Assembly: GCF_964340395.1 (NCBI RefSeq)
Contig: NW_027554290.1
Span: 221,001-285,000 of the forward strand
Direction: 5' to 3'
Source: Glandiceps talaboti
Taxonomy: Eukaryota; Hemichordata; Enteropneusta; Spengelidae
DNA length: 64,000 bases
Shown: in pieces, positions 25,832 to 40,080 of the stretch
How the letters are laid out: every line of letters starts with the position of its first letter
How positions within the stretch are numbered: the first letter of the stretch is position 1
Made by a program: the position numbers and the translations under genes
Notes under the pieces: generated by a model
Told to the model about the DNA's origin: nothing
Database searches by the model: none
Seen by the model: only the letters and a program-made list of their open reading frames with translations

Positions 25832-28800
25832 AATCCTACACACAATGGTCTAAGATGAAGTATCTCGCACTCTTTAGGAAAATAATCCCATACACCAATG
25901 GTCTAAGATGGAGTATCTCACACTCGTTGGGAAAATAATCCCATACACCAATGGTCTAAGATGGAGTATCTCACACTCGTTGAAAAAATAATCTCACACA
26001 CCAATGGTCTAAGATGGAGTATCTCACACTCGTTGAGAAAATAATTCCGCACACCAATGGTCTAAGATGGAGTATCTCACACTTGTTAGGAAAATAATTC
26101 CACACACCAATGGTCTAATATGGAGTATCTCAAACTCGTTAGGAAAATAATCCCATACACCAATGGTCTAAGATGAAGTATCTCACACTCGTTAGGAAAA
26201 TAATCTCACACACCAATGGTCTAAGATGGAGTATCTCACACTCGTTAGGAAAATAATCCCATACACCAATGGTCTAAGATGGAGTATCTCACACTTGTTA
26301 GGAAAATAATCCCATACACCAATGGTCTAAGATGGAGTATCTCACACACCAATGGTCTAAGATGGAGTATCTCACACTCGTTAGGAAAATAATCCTACAC
26401 ACAATGGTCTAAGATCGAGTATCTCACACTTGTTAGGAAAATAATCCCACAAACCAATGGTCTAAGATGGAGTATTTCACACTCGTTAGGAAAATAATCC
26501 TACACACAATGGTCTAAGATCGAGTATCTCACACTTGGTAGGAAAATAATCCCACACACCAATGGTCTAAGATGGAGTATCTCACACTCGTTAGGAAAAT
26601 AATTCCACACACCAATGGTCTAATATGGAGTATCTCACACTCGTTAGGAAAATAATCCTACACACAATGGTCTAAGAACGAGTATCTCACACTTGTTAGG
26701 AAAATAATCCCATAAACCAATGGTCTAAGATGGAGTATCTCACACTCGTTAGGAAAATAATTCCACACACCAATGGTCTAATATGGAGTATCTCACACTT
26801 GTTAGGAAAATAATCCCACACACCAATGGTGTAAGATGGAGTATCTCACACTCGTTAGGAAAATAATTCCACACACCAATGGTCTAAGATTGAGTATCTC
26901 ACACTCGTTAGGAAAATAATCCCATACACCAATGGTCTAAGATGAAGTATTTCACACTCGTTAGGAAAATAATTCCACACACCAATGGTCTAAGATGGAG
27001 TATCTCACACTTGTTAGGAAAATAATCCTTTTCACAATGGTCTAAGATGAAGTATCTCGCACTCTTTAGGAAAATAATCCCATACACCAATGGTGTAAGA
27101 TGGAGTATCTCACACTTGTCAGGAAAATAATTCCACACACCAATGATCTAATATGGAGTATCTCACACTCGTTAGGAAAATAATCCTACACACAATGGTC
27201 TAAGATGAAGTATCTCGCACTCATTAGGCAAATAATCCCATACACCAATGGTCTAAGATGGAGTATCTCACACTCGTTAGGAAAATAATCCCATACACCA
27301 ATGGTCTAAGATGAAGTATTTCACACTCGTTAGGAAAATAATTCCACACACCAATGGTCTAAGATGGAGTATCTCACACTCGTTAGGAAAATAATCCTAC
27401 ACACAATGGTCTAAGATCGAGTATCTCACACTTGTTAGGAAAATAATCCCACACACCAATGGTCTAAGATGGAGTATCTCACACTCGTTAGGAAAATAAT
27501 TCCACACACCAATGGTCTAATATGGAGTATCTCACACTTGTTAGGAAAATAATCCCACACACCAATGGTCTAAGATGGAGTATCTCACACTCGTCAGGAA
27601 AATAATTCCACACACCAATGGTCTAATATGGAGTATCTCACACTCGTTAGGAAAATAATCCTACACACAATGGTCTAAGATGAAGTATCTCGCACTCTTT
27701 AGGAAAATAATCCCATACACCAATGGTCTAAGATGGAGTATCTCACACTCGTTGGGAAAATAATCCCATACACCAATGGTCTAAGATGGAGTATCTCACA
27801 CTCGTTGAAAAAATAATCTCACACACCAATGGTCTAAGATGGAGTATCTCACACTCGTTGAGAAAATAATTCCACACACCAATGGTCTAATATGGAGTAT
27901 CTCACACTTGTTAGGAAAATAATCCCACACACCAATGGTCTAAGATGGAGTATCTCACACTCGTTGGGAAAATAATCCTACACACAATGGTCTAAGATGA
28001 AGTATCTCGCACTCTTTAGGAAAATAATCCCATACACCAATGGTCTAAGATGGAGTATCTCACACTCGTTGGGAAAATAATCCCATACACCAATGGTCTA
28101 AGATGGAGTATCTCACACTTGTTAGGAAAATAATCCCACACACCAATGGTCTAAGATGGAGTATCTCACACTCGTTAGGAAAATAATCCCGTACACCAAT
28201 GGTCTAAGATGGAGTATCTCACACTTGTTAGGAAAATAATCCCATACACCAATGGTCTAAGATGGAGTATCTCACACACCAATGGTCTAAGATGGAGTAT
28301 CTCACACTCGTTAGGAAAATAATCCTACACACAATGGTCTAAGATCGAGTATCTCACACTTGTTAGGAAAATAATCCCACAAACCAATGGTCTAAGATGG
28401 AGTATTTCTCACTCGTTAGGAAAATAATCCTACACACAATGGTCTAAGATCGAGTATCTCACACTTGGTAGGAAAATAATCCCACACACCAATGGTCTAA
28501 GATGGAGTATCTCACACTCGTTAGGAAAATAATCCTACACACAATGGTCTAAGATCGAGTATCTCACACTTGTTAGGAAAATAATCCCACAAACCAATGG
28601 TCTAAGATGGAGTATCTCACACTCGTTAGGAAATAATTCCACACACCAATGGTCTAATATGGAGTATCTCACACTTGTTAGGAAAATAATCCCACACACC
28701 AATGGTGTAAGATGGAGTATCACACACTCGTTAGGAAAATAATCCCATACACCAATGGTCTAAGATGAAGTATTTCACACTCGTTAGGAAAATAATTCCA

Positions 28801-28849
28801 CACACCAATGGTCTAAGATGGAGTATCTCACACTCGTTAGGAAAATAAT

Positions 28850-30770
28850 CCTACACACAATGGTCTAAGATCGAGTATCTCACACTTGTTAGGAAAATAA
28901 TCCCACACACCAATAGTCTAAGATGGAGTATCTCACACTCGTTAGGAAAATAATTCCACACACCAATGGTCTAATATGGAGTATCTCACACTTGTTAGGA
29001 AAATAATCCCACACACCAATGGTCTAAGATGGAGTATCTCACACTCGTCAGGAAAATAATTCCACACACCAATGGTCTAATATGGAGTATCTCACACTCG
29101 TTAGGAAAATAATCCTACACACAATGGTCTAAGATGAAGTATCTCGCACTCTTTAGGAAAATAATCCCATACACCAATGGTCTAAGATGGAGTATCTCAC
29201 ACTCGTTGGGAAAATAATCCCATACACCAATGGTCTAAGATGGAGTATCTCACACTCGTTGAAAAAATAATCTCACACACCAATGGTCTAAGATGGGGTA
29301 TCTCACACTCGTTGAGAAAATAATTCCGCACACCAATGGTCTAAGATGGAGTATCTCACACTTGTTAGGAAAATAATTCCACACACCAATGGTCTAATAT
29401 GGAGTATCTCACACTCGTTAGGAAAATAATCCCATACACCAATGGTCTAAGATGAAGTATCTCACACTCGTTAGGAAAATAATCTCACACACCAATGGTC
29501 TAAGATGGAGTATCTCACACTCGTTAGGAAAATAATCCCGTACACCAATGGTCTAAGATGGAGTATCTCACACTTGTTAGGAAAATAATCCCATACACCA
29601 ATGGTCTAAGATGGAGTATCTCACACACCAATGGTCTAAGACGGAGTATCTCACACTCGTTAGGAAAATAATCCTACACACAATGGTCTAAGATCGAGTA
29701 TCTCACACTTGTTAGGAAAATAATCCCACAAACCAATGGTCTAAGATGGAGTATCTCACACTCGTTAGGAAAATAATCCTACACACAATGGTCTAAGATC
29801 GAGTATCTCACACTTGTTAGGAAAATAATCCCACACACCAATGGTCTAAGATGGAGTATCTCACACTCGTTAGGAAAATAATTCCACACACCAATGGTCT
29901 AATATGGAGTATCTCACACTTGTTAGGAAAATAATCCCACACACCAATGGTCTAAGATGGAGTATCTCACACTCGTCAGGAAAATAATTCCACACACCAA
30001 TGGTCTAATATGGAGTATCTCACACTCGTTAGGAAAATAATCCTACACACAATGGTCTAAGATGAAGTATCTCGCACTCTTTAGGAAAATAATCCCATAC
30101 ACCAATGGTCTAAGATGGAGTATCTCACACTCGTTGGGAAAATAATCCCATACACCAATGGTCTAAGATGGAGTATCTCACACTCGTTGAAAAAATAATC
30201 TCACACACCAATGGTCTAAGATGGGGTATCTCACACTCGTTGAGAAAATAATTCCGCACACCAATGGTCTAAGATGGAGTATCTCACACTTGTTAGGAAA
30301 ATAATTCCACACACCAATGGTCTAATATGGAGTATCTCACACTCGTTAGGAAAATAATCCCATACACCAATGGTCTAAGATGAAGTATCTCACACTCGTT
30401 AGGAAAATAATCTCACACACCAATGGTCTAAGATGGAGTATCTCACACTCGTTAGGAAAATAATCCCGTACACCAATGGTCTAAGATGGAGTATCTCACA
30501 CTTGTTAGGAAAATAATCCCATACACCAATGGTCTAAGATGGAGTATCTCACACACCAATGGTCTAAGACGGAGTATCTCACACTCGTTAGGAAAATAAT
30601 CCTACACACAATGGTCTAAGATCGAGTATCTCACACTTGTTAGGAAAATAATCCCACAAACCAATGGTCTAAGATGGAGTATTTCACACTCGTTAGGAAA
30701 ATAATCCTACACACAATGGTCTAAGATCGAGTATCTCACACTTGGTAGGAAAATAATCCCACACACCAAT
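28850..30770. repeat. Tandem duplication, 928-bp period
   Basis: Two adjacent blocks match at a constant 928-bp offset. Landmarks are the GATGAAG/TTTAGG opening monomer (29111 and 30039), GATGGGGTATC (29291 and 30219), the 30-bp truncated monomer (29620 and 30548), and the rare AAGACGGAG change just after it (29639 and 30567). That last change lies in the same place in both copies and is absent from the corresponding monomers at 31793 and 33460, which ties this pair together. Outer borders are approximate. Confidence 0.82.
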
Positions 30771-30949
30771 GGTCTAAGATGGAGTATCTCACACTCGTTA
30801 GGAAAATAATTCCACACACCAATGGTCTAATATGGAGTATCTCACACTTGTTAGGAAAATAATCCCACACACCAATGGTGTAAGATGGAGTATCTCACAC
30901 TCGTTAGGAAAATAATTCCACACACCAATGGTCTAAGATGGAGTATCTC

Positions 30950-33900
30950 ACACTCGTTAGGAAAATAATCCCATACACCAATGGTCTAAGATGAAGTATT
31001 TCACACTCGTTAGGAAAATAATTCCACACACCAATGGTCTAAGATGGAGTATCTCACACTCGTTAGGAAAATAATCCTACACACAATGGTCTAAGATCGA
31101 GTATCTCACACTTGTTAGGAAAATAATCCCACAAACCAATGGTCTAAGATGGAGTATTTCACACTCGTTAGGAAAATAATTCCACACACCAATGGTCTAA
31201 TATGGAGTATCTCACACTTGTTAGGAAAATAATCCCACACACCAATGGTCTAAGATGGAGTATCTCACACTCGTCAGGAAAATAATTCCACACACCAATG
31301 GTCTAATATGGAGTATCTCACACTCGTTAGGAAAATAATCCTACACACAATGGTCTAAGATGAAGTATCTCGCACTCTTTAGGAAAATAATCCCATACAC
31401 CAATGGTCTAAGATGGAGTATCTCACACTCGTTGGGAAAATAATCTCACACACCAATGGTCTAAGATGGGGTATCTCACACTCGTTGAGAAAATAATTCC
31501 GCACACCAATGGTCTAAGATGGAGTATCTCACACTTGTTAGGAAAATAATTCCACACACCAATGGTCTAATATGGAGTATCTCACACTCGTTAGGAAAAT
31601 AATCCCATACACCAATGGTCTAAGATGAAGTATCTCACACTCGTTAGGAAAATAATCTCACACACCAATGGTCTAAGATGGAGTATCTCACACTCGTTAG
31701 GAAAATAATCCCGTACACCAATGGTCTAAGATGGAGTATCTCACACTTGTTAGGAAAATAATCCCATACACCAATGGTCTAAGATGGAGTATCTCACACA
31801 CCAATGGTCTAAGATGGAGTATCTCACACTCGTTAGGAAAATAATCCTACACACAATGGTCTAAGATCGAGTATCTCACACTTGTTAGGAAAATAATCCC
31901 ACAAACCAATGGTCTAAGATGGAGTATTTCACACTCGTTAGGAAAATAATCCTACACACAATGGTCTAAGATCGAGTATCTCACACTTGGTAGGAAAATA
32001 ATCCCACACACCAATGGTCTAAGATGGAGTATCTCACACTCGTTAGGAAAATAATTCCACACACCAATGGTCTAATATGGAGTATCTCACACTCGTTAGG
32101 AAAATAATCCTACACACAATGGTCTAAGATCGAGTATCTCACACTTGTTAGGAAAATAATCCCACAAACCAATGGTCTAAGATGGAGTATCTCACACTCG
32201 TTAGGAAAATAATTCCACACACCAATGGTCTAATATGGAGTATCTCACACTTGTTAGGAAAATAATCCCACACACCAATGGTGTAAGATGGAGTATCTCA
32301 CACTCGTCAGGAAAATAATTCCACACACCAATGATCTAATATGGAGTATCTCACACTCGTTAGGAAAATAATCCTACACACAATGGTCTAAGATGAAGTA
32401 TCTCGCACTCATTAGGTAAATAATCCCATACACCAATGGTCTAAGATGGAGTATCTCACACTCGTTGAGAAAATAATCCCATACACCAATCGTCTAATAT
32501 GGAGTATCTCACACTTGTTAGGAAAATAATCCCACACACCAATGGTGTAAGATGGAGTATCTCACACTCGTTAGGAAAATAATTCCACACACCAATGGTC
32601 TAAGATGGAGTATCTCACACTCGTTAGGAAAATAATCCCATACACCAATGGTCTAAGATGAAGTATTTCACACTCGTTAGGAAAATAATTCCACACACCA
32701 ATGGTCTAAGATGGAGTATCTCACACTCGTTAGGAAAATAATCCTACACACAATGGTCTAAGATCGAGTATCTCACACTTGTTAGGAAAATAATCCCACA
32801 CACCAATGGTCTAAGATGGAGTATCTCACACTCGTTAGGAAAATAATTCCACACACCAATGGTCTAATATGGAGTATCTCACACTTGTTAGGAAAATAAT
32901 CCCACACACCAATGGTCTAAGATGGAGTATCTCACACTCGTCAGGAAAATAATTCCACACACCAATGGTCTAATATGGAGTATCTCACACTCGTTAGGAA
33001 AATAATCCTACACACAATGGTCTAAGATGAAGTATCTCGCACTCTTTAGGAAAATAATCCCATACACCAATGGTCTAAGATGGAGTATCTCACACTCGTT
33101 GGGAAAATAATCTCACACACCAATGGTCTAAGATGGGGTATCTCACACTCGTTGAGAAAATAATTCCGCACACCAATGGTCTAAGATGGAGTATCTCACA
33201 CTTGTTAGGAAAATAATTCCACACACCAATGGTCTAATATGGAGTATCTCACACTCGTTAGGAAAATAATCCCATACACCAATGGTCTAAGATGAAGTAT
33301 CTCACACTCGTTAGGAAAATAATCTCACACACCAATGGTCTAAGATGGAGTATCTCACACTCGTTAGGAAAATAATCCCGTACACCAATGGTGTAAGATG
33401 GAGTATCTCACACTTGTTAGGAAAATAATCCCATACACCAATGGTCTAAGATGGAGTATCTCACACACCAATGGTCTAAGATGGAGTATCTCACACTCGT
33501 TAGGAAAATAATCCTACACACAATGGTCTAAGATCGAGTATCTCACACTTGTTAGGAAAATAATCCCACAAACCAATGGTCTAAGATGGAGTATTTCACA
33601 CTCGTTAGGAAAATAATCCTACACACAATGGTCTAAGATCGAGTATCTCACACTTGGTAGGAAAATAATCCCACACACCAATGGTCTAAGATGGAGTATC
33701 TCACACTCGTTAGGAAAATAATTCCACACACCAATGGTCTAATATGGAGTATCTCACACTCGTTAGGAAAATAATCCTACACACAATGGTCTAAGATCGA
33801 GTATCTCACACTTGTTAGGAAAATAATCCCACAAACCAATGGTCTAAGATGGAGTATCTCACACTCGTTAGGAAAATAATTCCACACACCAATGGTCTAA

Positions 33901-34120
33901 TATGGAGTATCTCACACTTGTTAGGAAAATAATCCCACACACCAATGGTGTAAGATGGAGTATCTCACACTCGTCAGGAAAATAATTCCACACACCAATG
34001 ATCTAATATGGAGTATCTCACACTCGTTAGGAAAATAATCCTACACACAATGGTCTAAGATGAAGTATCTCGCACTCATTAGGTAAATAATCCCATACAC
34101 CAATGGTCTAAGATGGAGTA
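30950..34120. repeat. Tandem duplication, 1667-bp period
   Basis: Landmarks match at 1667 bp: the opening monomer (31337 and 33004), GATGGGGTATC (31464 and 33131) and the truncated monomer (31793 and 33460). Both blocks lack the CGTTGAAAAAATAATC monomer that precedes GATGGGG in the 928-bp pair. They therefore descend from a shared shortened version. Borders are approximate. Confidence 0.78.
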
Positions 34121-37100
34121 TCTCACACTCGTTGAGAAAATAATCCCATACACCAATCGTCTAATATGGAGTATCTCACACTCGTTGAAAAAAAAATTTC
34201 ACACACCAATGGTCTAAGATGGAGTATCTCAAACTCGTTGAGAAAATAATTCCACACACCAATGGTCTAAGATGGAGTATCTCACACTCGTTAGGAAAAT
34301 AATTCCACACACTAATGGTCTAAGATGGAGTATCTCACACTCGTTAGGAAAATAATTCCACACACCAATGGTCTAATATGGAGTATCTCACACTCGTTAG
34401 GAAAATAATCCCATACACCAATGGTGTAAGATGAAGTATCTCACACTCGTTAGGAAAATAATCTCACACACCAATGGTCTAAGATGGAGTATCTCACACT
34501 CGTTAGGAAAATAATCCCGTACACCAATGGTCTAAGATGGAGTATCTCACACTTGTTAGGAAAATAATCCCATACACCAATGGTCTAAGATGGAGTATCT
34601 CACACACCAATGGTCTAAGATGGAGTATCTCACACTCGTTAGGAAAATAATCCTACACACAATGGTCTAAGATCGAGTATCTCACACTTGTTAGGAAAAT
34701 AATCCCACACACCAATGGTCTAAGATGGAGTATCTCACACTCGTTAGGAAAATAATCCTACACACAATGGTCTAAGATCGAGTATCTCACACTTGTTAGG
34801 AAAATAATCCCACACACCAATGGTCTAAGATGGAGTATCTCACACTCGTTAGGAAAATAATTCCACACACCAATGGTCTAATATGGAGTATTTCACACTC
34901 GTTAGGAAAATAATCCTACACACAATGGTCTAAGATGGAGTATCTCACACTCGTTGAGAAAATAATCTCACACACCAATGGTCTAAGATGGAGTATCTCA
35001 CACCCGTTGAGAAAATAATTCCACACACCAATGGTCTAAGATGGAGTATCTCACACTCGTTAGGAAAATAATTCCACACACCAATGGTCTAATATGTAGT
35101 ATCTCACACTCGTTAGGAAAATAATCCTACACTCAATGGTCTAAGATGGAGTATCTCACACTCGTTGAGAAAATAATCTCAAACACCAATGGTCTAAGAT
35201 GGAGTATCTCACACCCGTTGAGAAAATAATTCCACACACCAATGGTCTAAGATGGAGTATCTCACACTCGTTAGGAAAATAATTCCACACACCAATGGTC
35301 TAATATGGAGTATCTCACACTCGTTAGGAAAATAATCCCATACACCAATGGTCTAAGATGAAGTATCTCACACTCGTTAGGAAAATAATCTCACACACCA
35401 ATGGTCTAAGATGGAGTATCTCACACTCGTTAGGAAAATAATCCCGTACACCAATGGTCTAAGATGGAGTATCTCACACTTGTTAGGAAAATAATCCCAT
35501 ACACCAATGGTCTAAGATGGAGTATCTCACACACCAATGGTCTAAGATGGAGTATCTCACACTCGTTAGGAAAATAATCCTACACACAATGGTCTAAGAT
35601 CGAGTATCTCACACTTGGTAGGAAAATAATCCCACACACCAATGGTCTAAGATGGAGTATCTCACACTCGTTAGGAAAATAATTCCACACACCAATGATC
35701 TAATATGGAGTATCTCACACTCGTTAGGAAAATAATCCTACACACAATGGTCTAAGATCGAGTATCTCACACTTGTTAGGAAAATAATCCCACAAACCAA
35801 TGGTCTAAGATGGAGTATCTCACACTCGTTAGGAAAATAATTCCACACACCAATGGTCTAATATGGAGTATCTCACACTTGTTAGGAAAATAATCCCACA
35901 CACCAATGGTGTAAGATGGAGTATCTCACACTCGTCAGGAAAATAATTCCACACACCAATGATCTAATATGGAGTATCTCACACTCGTTAGGAAAATAAT
36001 CCTACACACAATGGTCTAAGATGAAGTATCTCGCACTCATTAGGTAAATAATCCCATACACCAATGGTCTAAGATGGAGTATCTCACACTCATTGAGAAA
36101 ATAATCCCATACACCAATCGTCTAATATGGAGTATCTCACACTCGTTGAAAAAAAAATTTCACACACCAATGGTCTAAGATGGAGTATCTCAAACTCGTT
36201 GAGAAAATAATTCCACACACCAATGGTCTAAGATGGAGTATCTCACACTCGTTAGGAAAATAATTCCACACACTAATGGTCTAAGATGGAGTATCTCACA
36301 CTCGTTAGGAAAATAATTCCACACACCAATGGTCTAATATGGAGTATCTCACACTCGTTAGGAAAATAATCCCATACACCAATGGTGTAAGATGAAGTAT
36401 CTCACACTCGTTAGGAAAATAATCTCACACACCAATGGTCTAAGATGGAGTATCTCACACTCGTTAGGAAAATAATCCCGTACACCAATGGTCTAAGATG
36501 GAGTATCTCACACTTGTTAGGAAAATAATCCCATACACCAATGGTCTAAGATGGAGTATCTCACACACCAATGGTCTAAGATGGAGTATCTCACACTCGT
36601 TAGGAAAATAATCCTACACACAATGGTCTAAGATCGAGTATCTCACACTTGTTAGGAAAATAATCCCACACACCATTGGTCTAAGATGGAGTATCTCACA
36701 CTCGTTAGGAAAATAATCCTACACACAATGGTCTAAGATCGAGTATCTCACACTTGTTAGGAAAATAATCCCACACACCAATGGTCTAAGATGGAGTATC
36801 TCACACTCGTTAGGAAAATAATTCCACACACCAATGGTCTAATATGGAGTATTTCACACTCGTTAGGAAAATAATCCTACACACAATGGTCTAAGATGGA
36901 GTATCTCACACTCGTTGAGAAAATAATCTCACACACCAATGGTCTAAGATGGAGTATCTCACACCCGTTGAGAAAATAATTCCACACACCAATGGTCTAA
37001 GATGGAGTATCTCACACTCGTTAGGAAAATAATTCCACACACCAATGGTCTAATATGTAGTATCTCACACTCGTTAGGAAAATAATCCTACACTCAATGG

Positions 37101-37200
37101 TCTAAGATGGAGTATCTCACACTCGTTGAGAAAATAATCTCAAACACCAATGGTCTAAGATGGAGTATCTCACAACCGTTGAGAAAATAATTCCACACAC
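33600..37200. repeat. Tandem duplication, 1961-bp period
   Basis: Landmarks match at 1961 bp: CACTTGGTAGG (33653 and 35614), the CGTTG plus A9 run followed by TTTC (34183 and 36144), the truncated monomer (34599 and 36560), and the ATATGTAG change (35092 and 37053). The two copies also share CCTACACTCAATGG (near 35131 and 37091), seen nowhere else in the window. Borders are approximate. Confidence 0.82.
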
Positions 37201-38096
37201 CAATGGTCTAAGATGGAGTATCTCACACTCGTTAGGAAAAAAATTCCGCACACCAATGGTCTAAGATGGAGTATCTCACACTCGTTAGGAAAATAATTCC
37301 ACACACCAATGGTCTAATATGGAGTATCTCACACTCGTTAGGAAAATAATCCCATACACCAATGGTCTAAGATGAAGTATTTCACACTCGTTAGGAAAAT
37401 AATCTCACACACCAATGGTCTAAGATGGAGTATCTCACACTCGTTAGGAAAATAATCCCGTACACCAATGGTCTAAGATGGAGTATCTCACACTTGTTAG
37501 GAAAATAATCCCATACACCAATGGTCTAAGATGGAGTATCTCACACACCAATGGTCTAAGATGGAGTATCTCACACTCGTTAGGAAAATAATCCTACACA
37601 CAATGGTCTAAGATCGAGTATCTCACACTTGTTAGGAAAATAATCCCACACACCAATGGTCTAAGATGGAGTATCTCACACTCGTTGGGAAAATAATCCT
37701 ACACACAATGGTCTAAGATCGAGTATCTCACACTTGTTAGGAAAATAATCCCACACACCAATGGTCTAAGATGGAGTATCTCACACTCGTTGGGAAAATA
37801 ATCCTACACACAATGGTCTAAGATCGAGTATCTCACACTTGTTAGGAAAATAATCCCACACACCAATGGTCTAATTTGGAGTATCTCACACTCGTTAGGA
37901 AAATATTCACACACACCAATGGTCTAAGATGGAGTATCTCACACTCGTTAGGAAAATAATCTCACACACCAATGGTCTAAGATGGAGTATCTCACACTCG
38001 TTAGGAAAATAATCCCGTACACCAATGGTCTAAGATGGAGTATCTCACACTTGTTAGGAAAATAATCCCATACACCAATGGTCTAAGATGGAGTAT

Positions 38097-38862
38097 CTCA
38101 CACACCAATGGTCTAAGATGGAGTATCTCACACTCGTTAGGAAAATAATCCTACACACAATGGTCTAAGATCGAGTATCTCACACTTGTTAGGAAAATAA
38201 TCCCACACACCAATGGTCTAAGATGGAGTATCTCACACTCGTTAGGAAAATAATCCTACACACAATCTAAGATCGAGTATCTCACACTTGTTAGGAAAAT
38301 AATCCCACACACCAATGGTCTAAGATGGAGTATCTCACACTCGTTAGGAAAATAATTCCACACACCAATGGTCTAATATGGAGTATCTCACAATCGTTAG
38401 GAAAATAATCCTACACACAATGGTCTAAGATGGAGTATCTCACACTCGTTGAGAAAATAATCTCACACACCAATGGTCTAAGACGGAGTATCTCACACCC
38501 GTTGAGAAAATAATTCCACACACCAATGGTCTAAGATGGAGTATCTCACACTGGTTAGGAAAAAAATTCCACACACCAATGGTCTAAGATGGAGTATCTC
38601 ACACTCGTTAGGAAAATAATTCCACACACCAATGGTCTAATATGGAGTATCTCACACTCGTTAGGAAAATAATCCCCTACACCAATGGTCTAAGATGAAG
38701 TATTTCACACTAGTTAGGAAAATAATCTCACACACCAATGGTCTAAGATGGAGTATCTCACACTCGTTAGGAAAATAATCCCGTACACCAATGGTCTAAG
38801 ATGGAGTATCTCACACTTGTTAGGAAAATAATCCCATACACCAATGGTCTAAGATGGAGTAT
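38097..38862. repeat. 766-bp 15-monomer higher-order repeat, reference copy
   Basis: The unit is one 30-bp truncated monomer plus 14 full-length monomers: one of 49 bp, two of 52 bp and eleven of 53 bp, which sums to 766 bp. The 49-bp monomer lies 164 bp after the truncation mark and the CACTGGTTAGG monomer 454 bp after it. Nine other copies with the same internal spacing start at 38863, 41062, 49537, 50303, 53263, 54029, 56017, 56783 and 60010. Most differ from this copy by a few bases, for example GGTCTCAG in place of GGTCTAAG at the second full monomer. Confidence 0.88.
38254..38265 (+). repeat. 49-bp monomer with three-base loss, first of 11
   Basis: CACACAATGGTCTAAG is shortened to CACACAATCTAAG, a loss of three bases (TGG or GGT) from an already 52-bp monomer. 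It removes the AATGG block that every other monomer keeps. Copies lie at 38261, 39027, 41226, 49701, 50467, 53427, 54193, 56181, 56947, 59146 and 60174, always 164 bp after a truncation mark. It is absent from domains I and II, so it arose after domain III split off. Confidence 0.9.
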
Positions 38863-39628
38863 CTCACACACCAATGGTCTAAGATGGAGTATCTCACACT
38901 CGTTAGGAAAATAATCCTACACACAATGGTCTAAGATCGAGTATCTCACACTTGTTAGGAAAATAATCCCACACACCAATGGTCTCAGATGGAGTATCTC
39001 ACACTCGTTAGGAAAATAATCCTACACACAATCTAAGATCGAGTATCTCACACTTGTTAGGAAAATAATCCCACACACCAATGGTCTAAGATGGAGTATC
39101 TCACACTCGTTAGGAAAATAATTCCACACACCAATGGTCTAATATGGAGTATCTCACAATCGTTAGTAAAATAATCCTACACACAATGGTCTAAGATGGA
39201 GTATCTCACACTCGTTGAGAAAATAATCTCACACACCAATGGTCTAAGACGGAGTATCTCACACCCGTTGAGAAAATAATTCCACACACCAATGGTCTAA
39301 GATGGAGTATCTCACACTGGTTAGGAAAAAAATTCCACACACCAATGGTCTAAGATGGAGTATCTCACACTCGTTAGGAAAATAATTCCACACACCAATG
39401 GTCTAATATGGAGTATCTCACACTCGTTAGGAAAATAATCCCCTACACCAATGGTCTAAGATGAAGTATTTCACACTAGTTAGGAAAATAATCTCACACA
39501 CCAATGGTCTAAGATGGAGTATCTCACACTCGTTAGGAAAATAATCCCGTACACCAATGGTCTAAGATGGAGTATCTCACACTTGTTAGGAAAATAATCC
39601 CATACACCAATGTTCTAAGATGGAGTAT
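38863..39628. repeat. 766-bp higher-order repeat copy
   Basis: Second of a tandem pair with 38097-38862. It carries GGTCTCAG in its second full monomer and CGTTAGTAAAATAATCC before the 52-bp monomer, changes that also mark the second copy of each later pair (50303, 54029 and 56783). Confidence 0.85.
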
Positions 39629-40080
39629 CTCACACACCAATGGTCTAAGATGGAGTATCTCACACTCGTTAGGAAAATAATCCTACACACAATGGTCTAA
39701 GATCGAGTATCTCACACTTGTTAGGAAAATAATCCCACACACCAATGGTCTCAGATGGAGTATCTCACACTCGTTGGGAAAATATTCCTACACACAATGG
39801 TCTAAGATTGAGTATCTCACACTTGTTAGGAAAATAATCCCACACACCAATGGTCTAATATGGAGTATCTCACACTCGTTAGGAAAATATTCACACACAC
39901 CAATGGTCTAAGATGGAGTATCTCACACTCGTTAGGAAAATAATCTCACACACCAATGGTCTAAGATGGAGTATCTCACACTCGTTAGGAAAATAATCCC
40001 GTACACCAATGGTCTAAGATGGAGTATCTCACACTTGTTAGGAAAATAATCCCATACACCAATGGTCTAAGATGGAGTAT
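39629..40080. repeat. 452-bp 9-monomer higher-order repeat, reference copy
   Basis: One 30-bp truncated monomer plus eight full-length monomers, two of them 52 bp. It contains the linked pair GGTCTCAG then CGTTGGGAAAATATTCC, followed by AATATGG and AATATTCACACACACC monomers. Further copies start at 41828, 54795, 57549 and 60776. Each follows directly after a 766-bp unit. This copy alone has GTTCTAAG in place of GGTCTAAG just before the truncation mark. Confidence 0.86.

Larger units (their letters stand above)
25832..37569. repeat. Domain II: fifth copy breaking into short tandem duplications
   Basis: The first 0.8 kb repeats copy 4 at an offset of 5907 bp (TTCCGC at 20138 and 26045; truncated monomer at 20433 and 26340). 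From about 26.6 kb the order of subtypes no longer follows the 6-kb unit. Instead blocks recur locally with periods of 928, 1667 and 1961 bp. A GATGGGGTATC variant occurs only here, at 29291, 30219, 31464 and 33131. The CACTTGGTAGG variant shared with domain I ends here, with its last copy near 35614. The right border is placed where the domain III pattern begins and is approximate. Confidence 0.7.

Noticed and set aside
26908-27138. Minus-strand open frame of 76 codons
   Set aside because: Satellite translation again, with the same repeated EILHL and GIIFL stretches; it contains a TCCTTTTCAC monomer and nothing outside the repeat.
28535-28723. Minus-strand open frame of 62 codons
   Set aside because: Produced by a one-A deletion near 28630 (GGAAATAATTCC) that shifts frame within the satellite; no independent support for coding.
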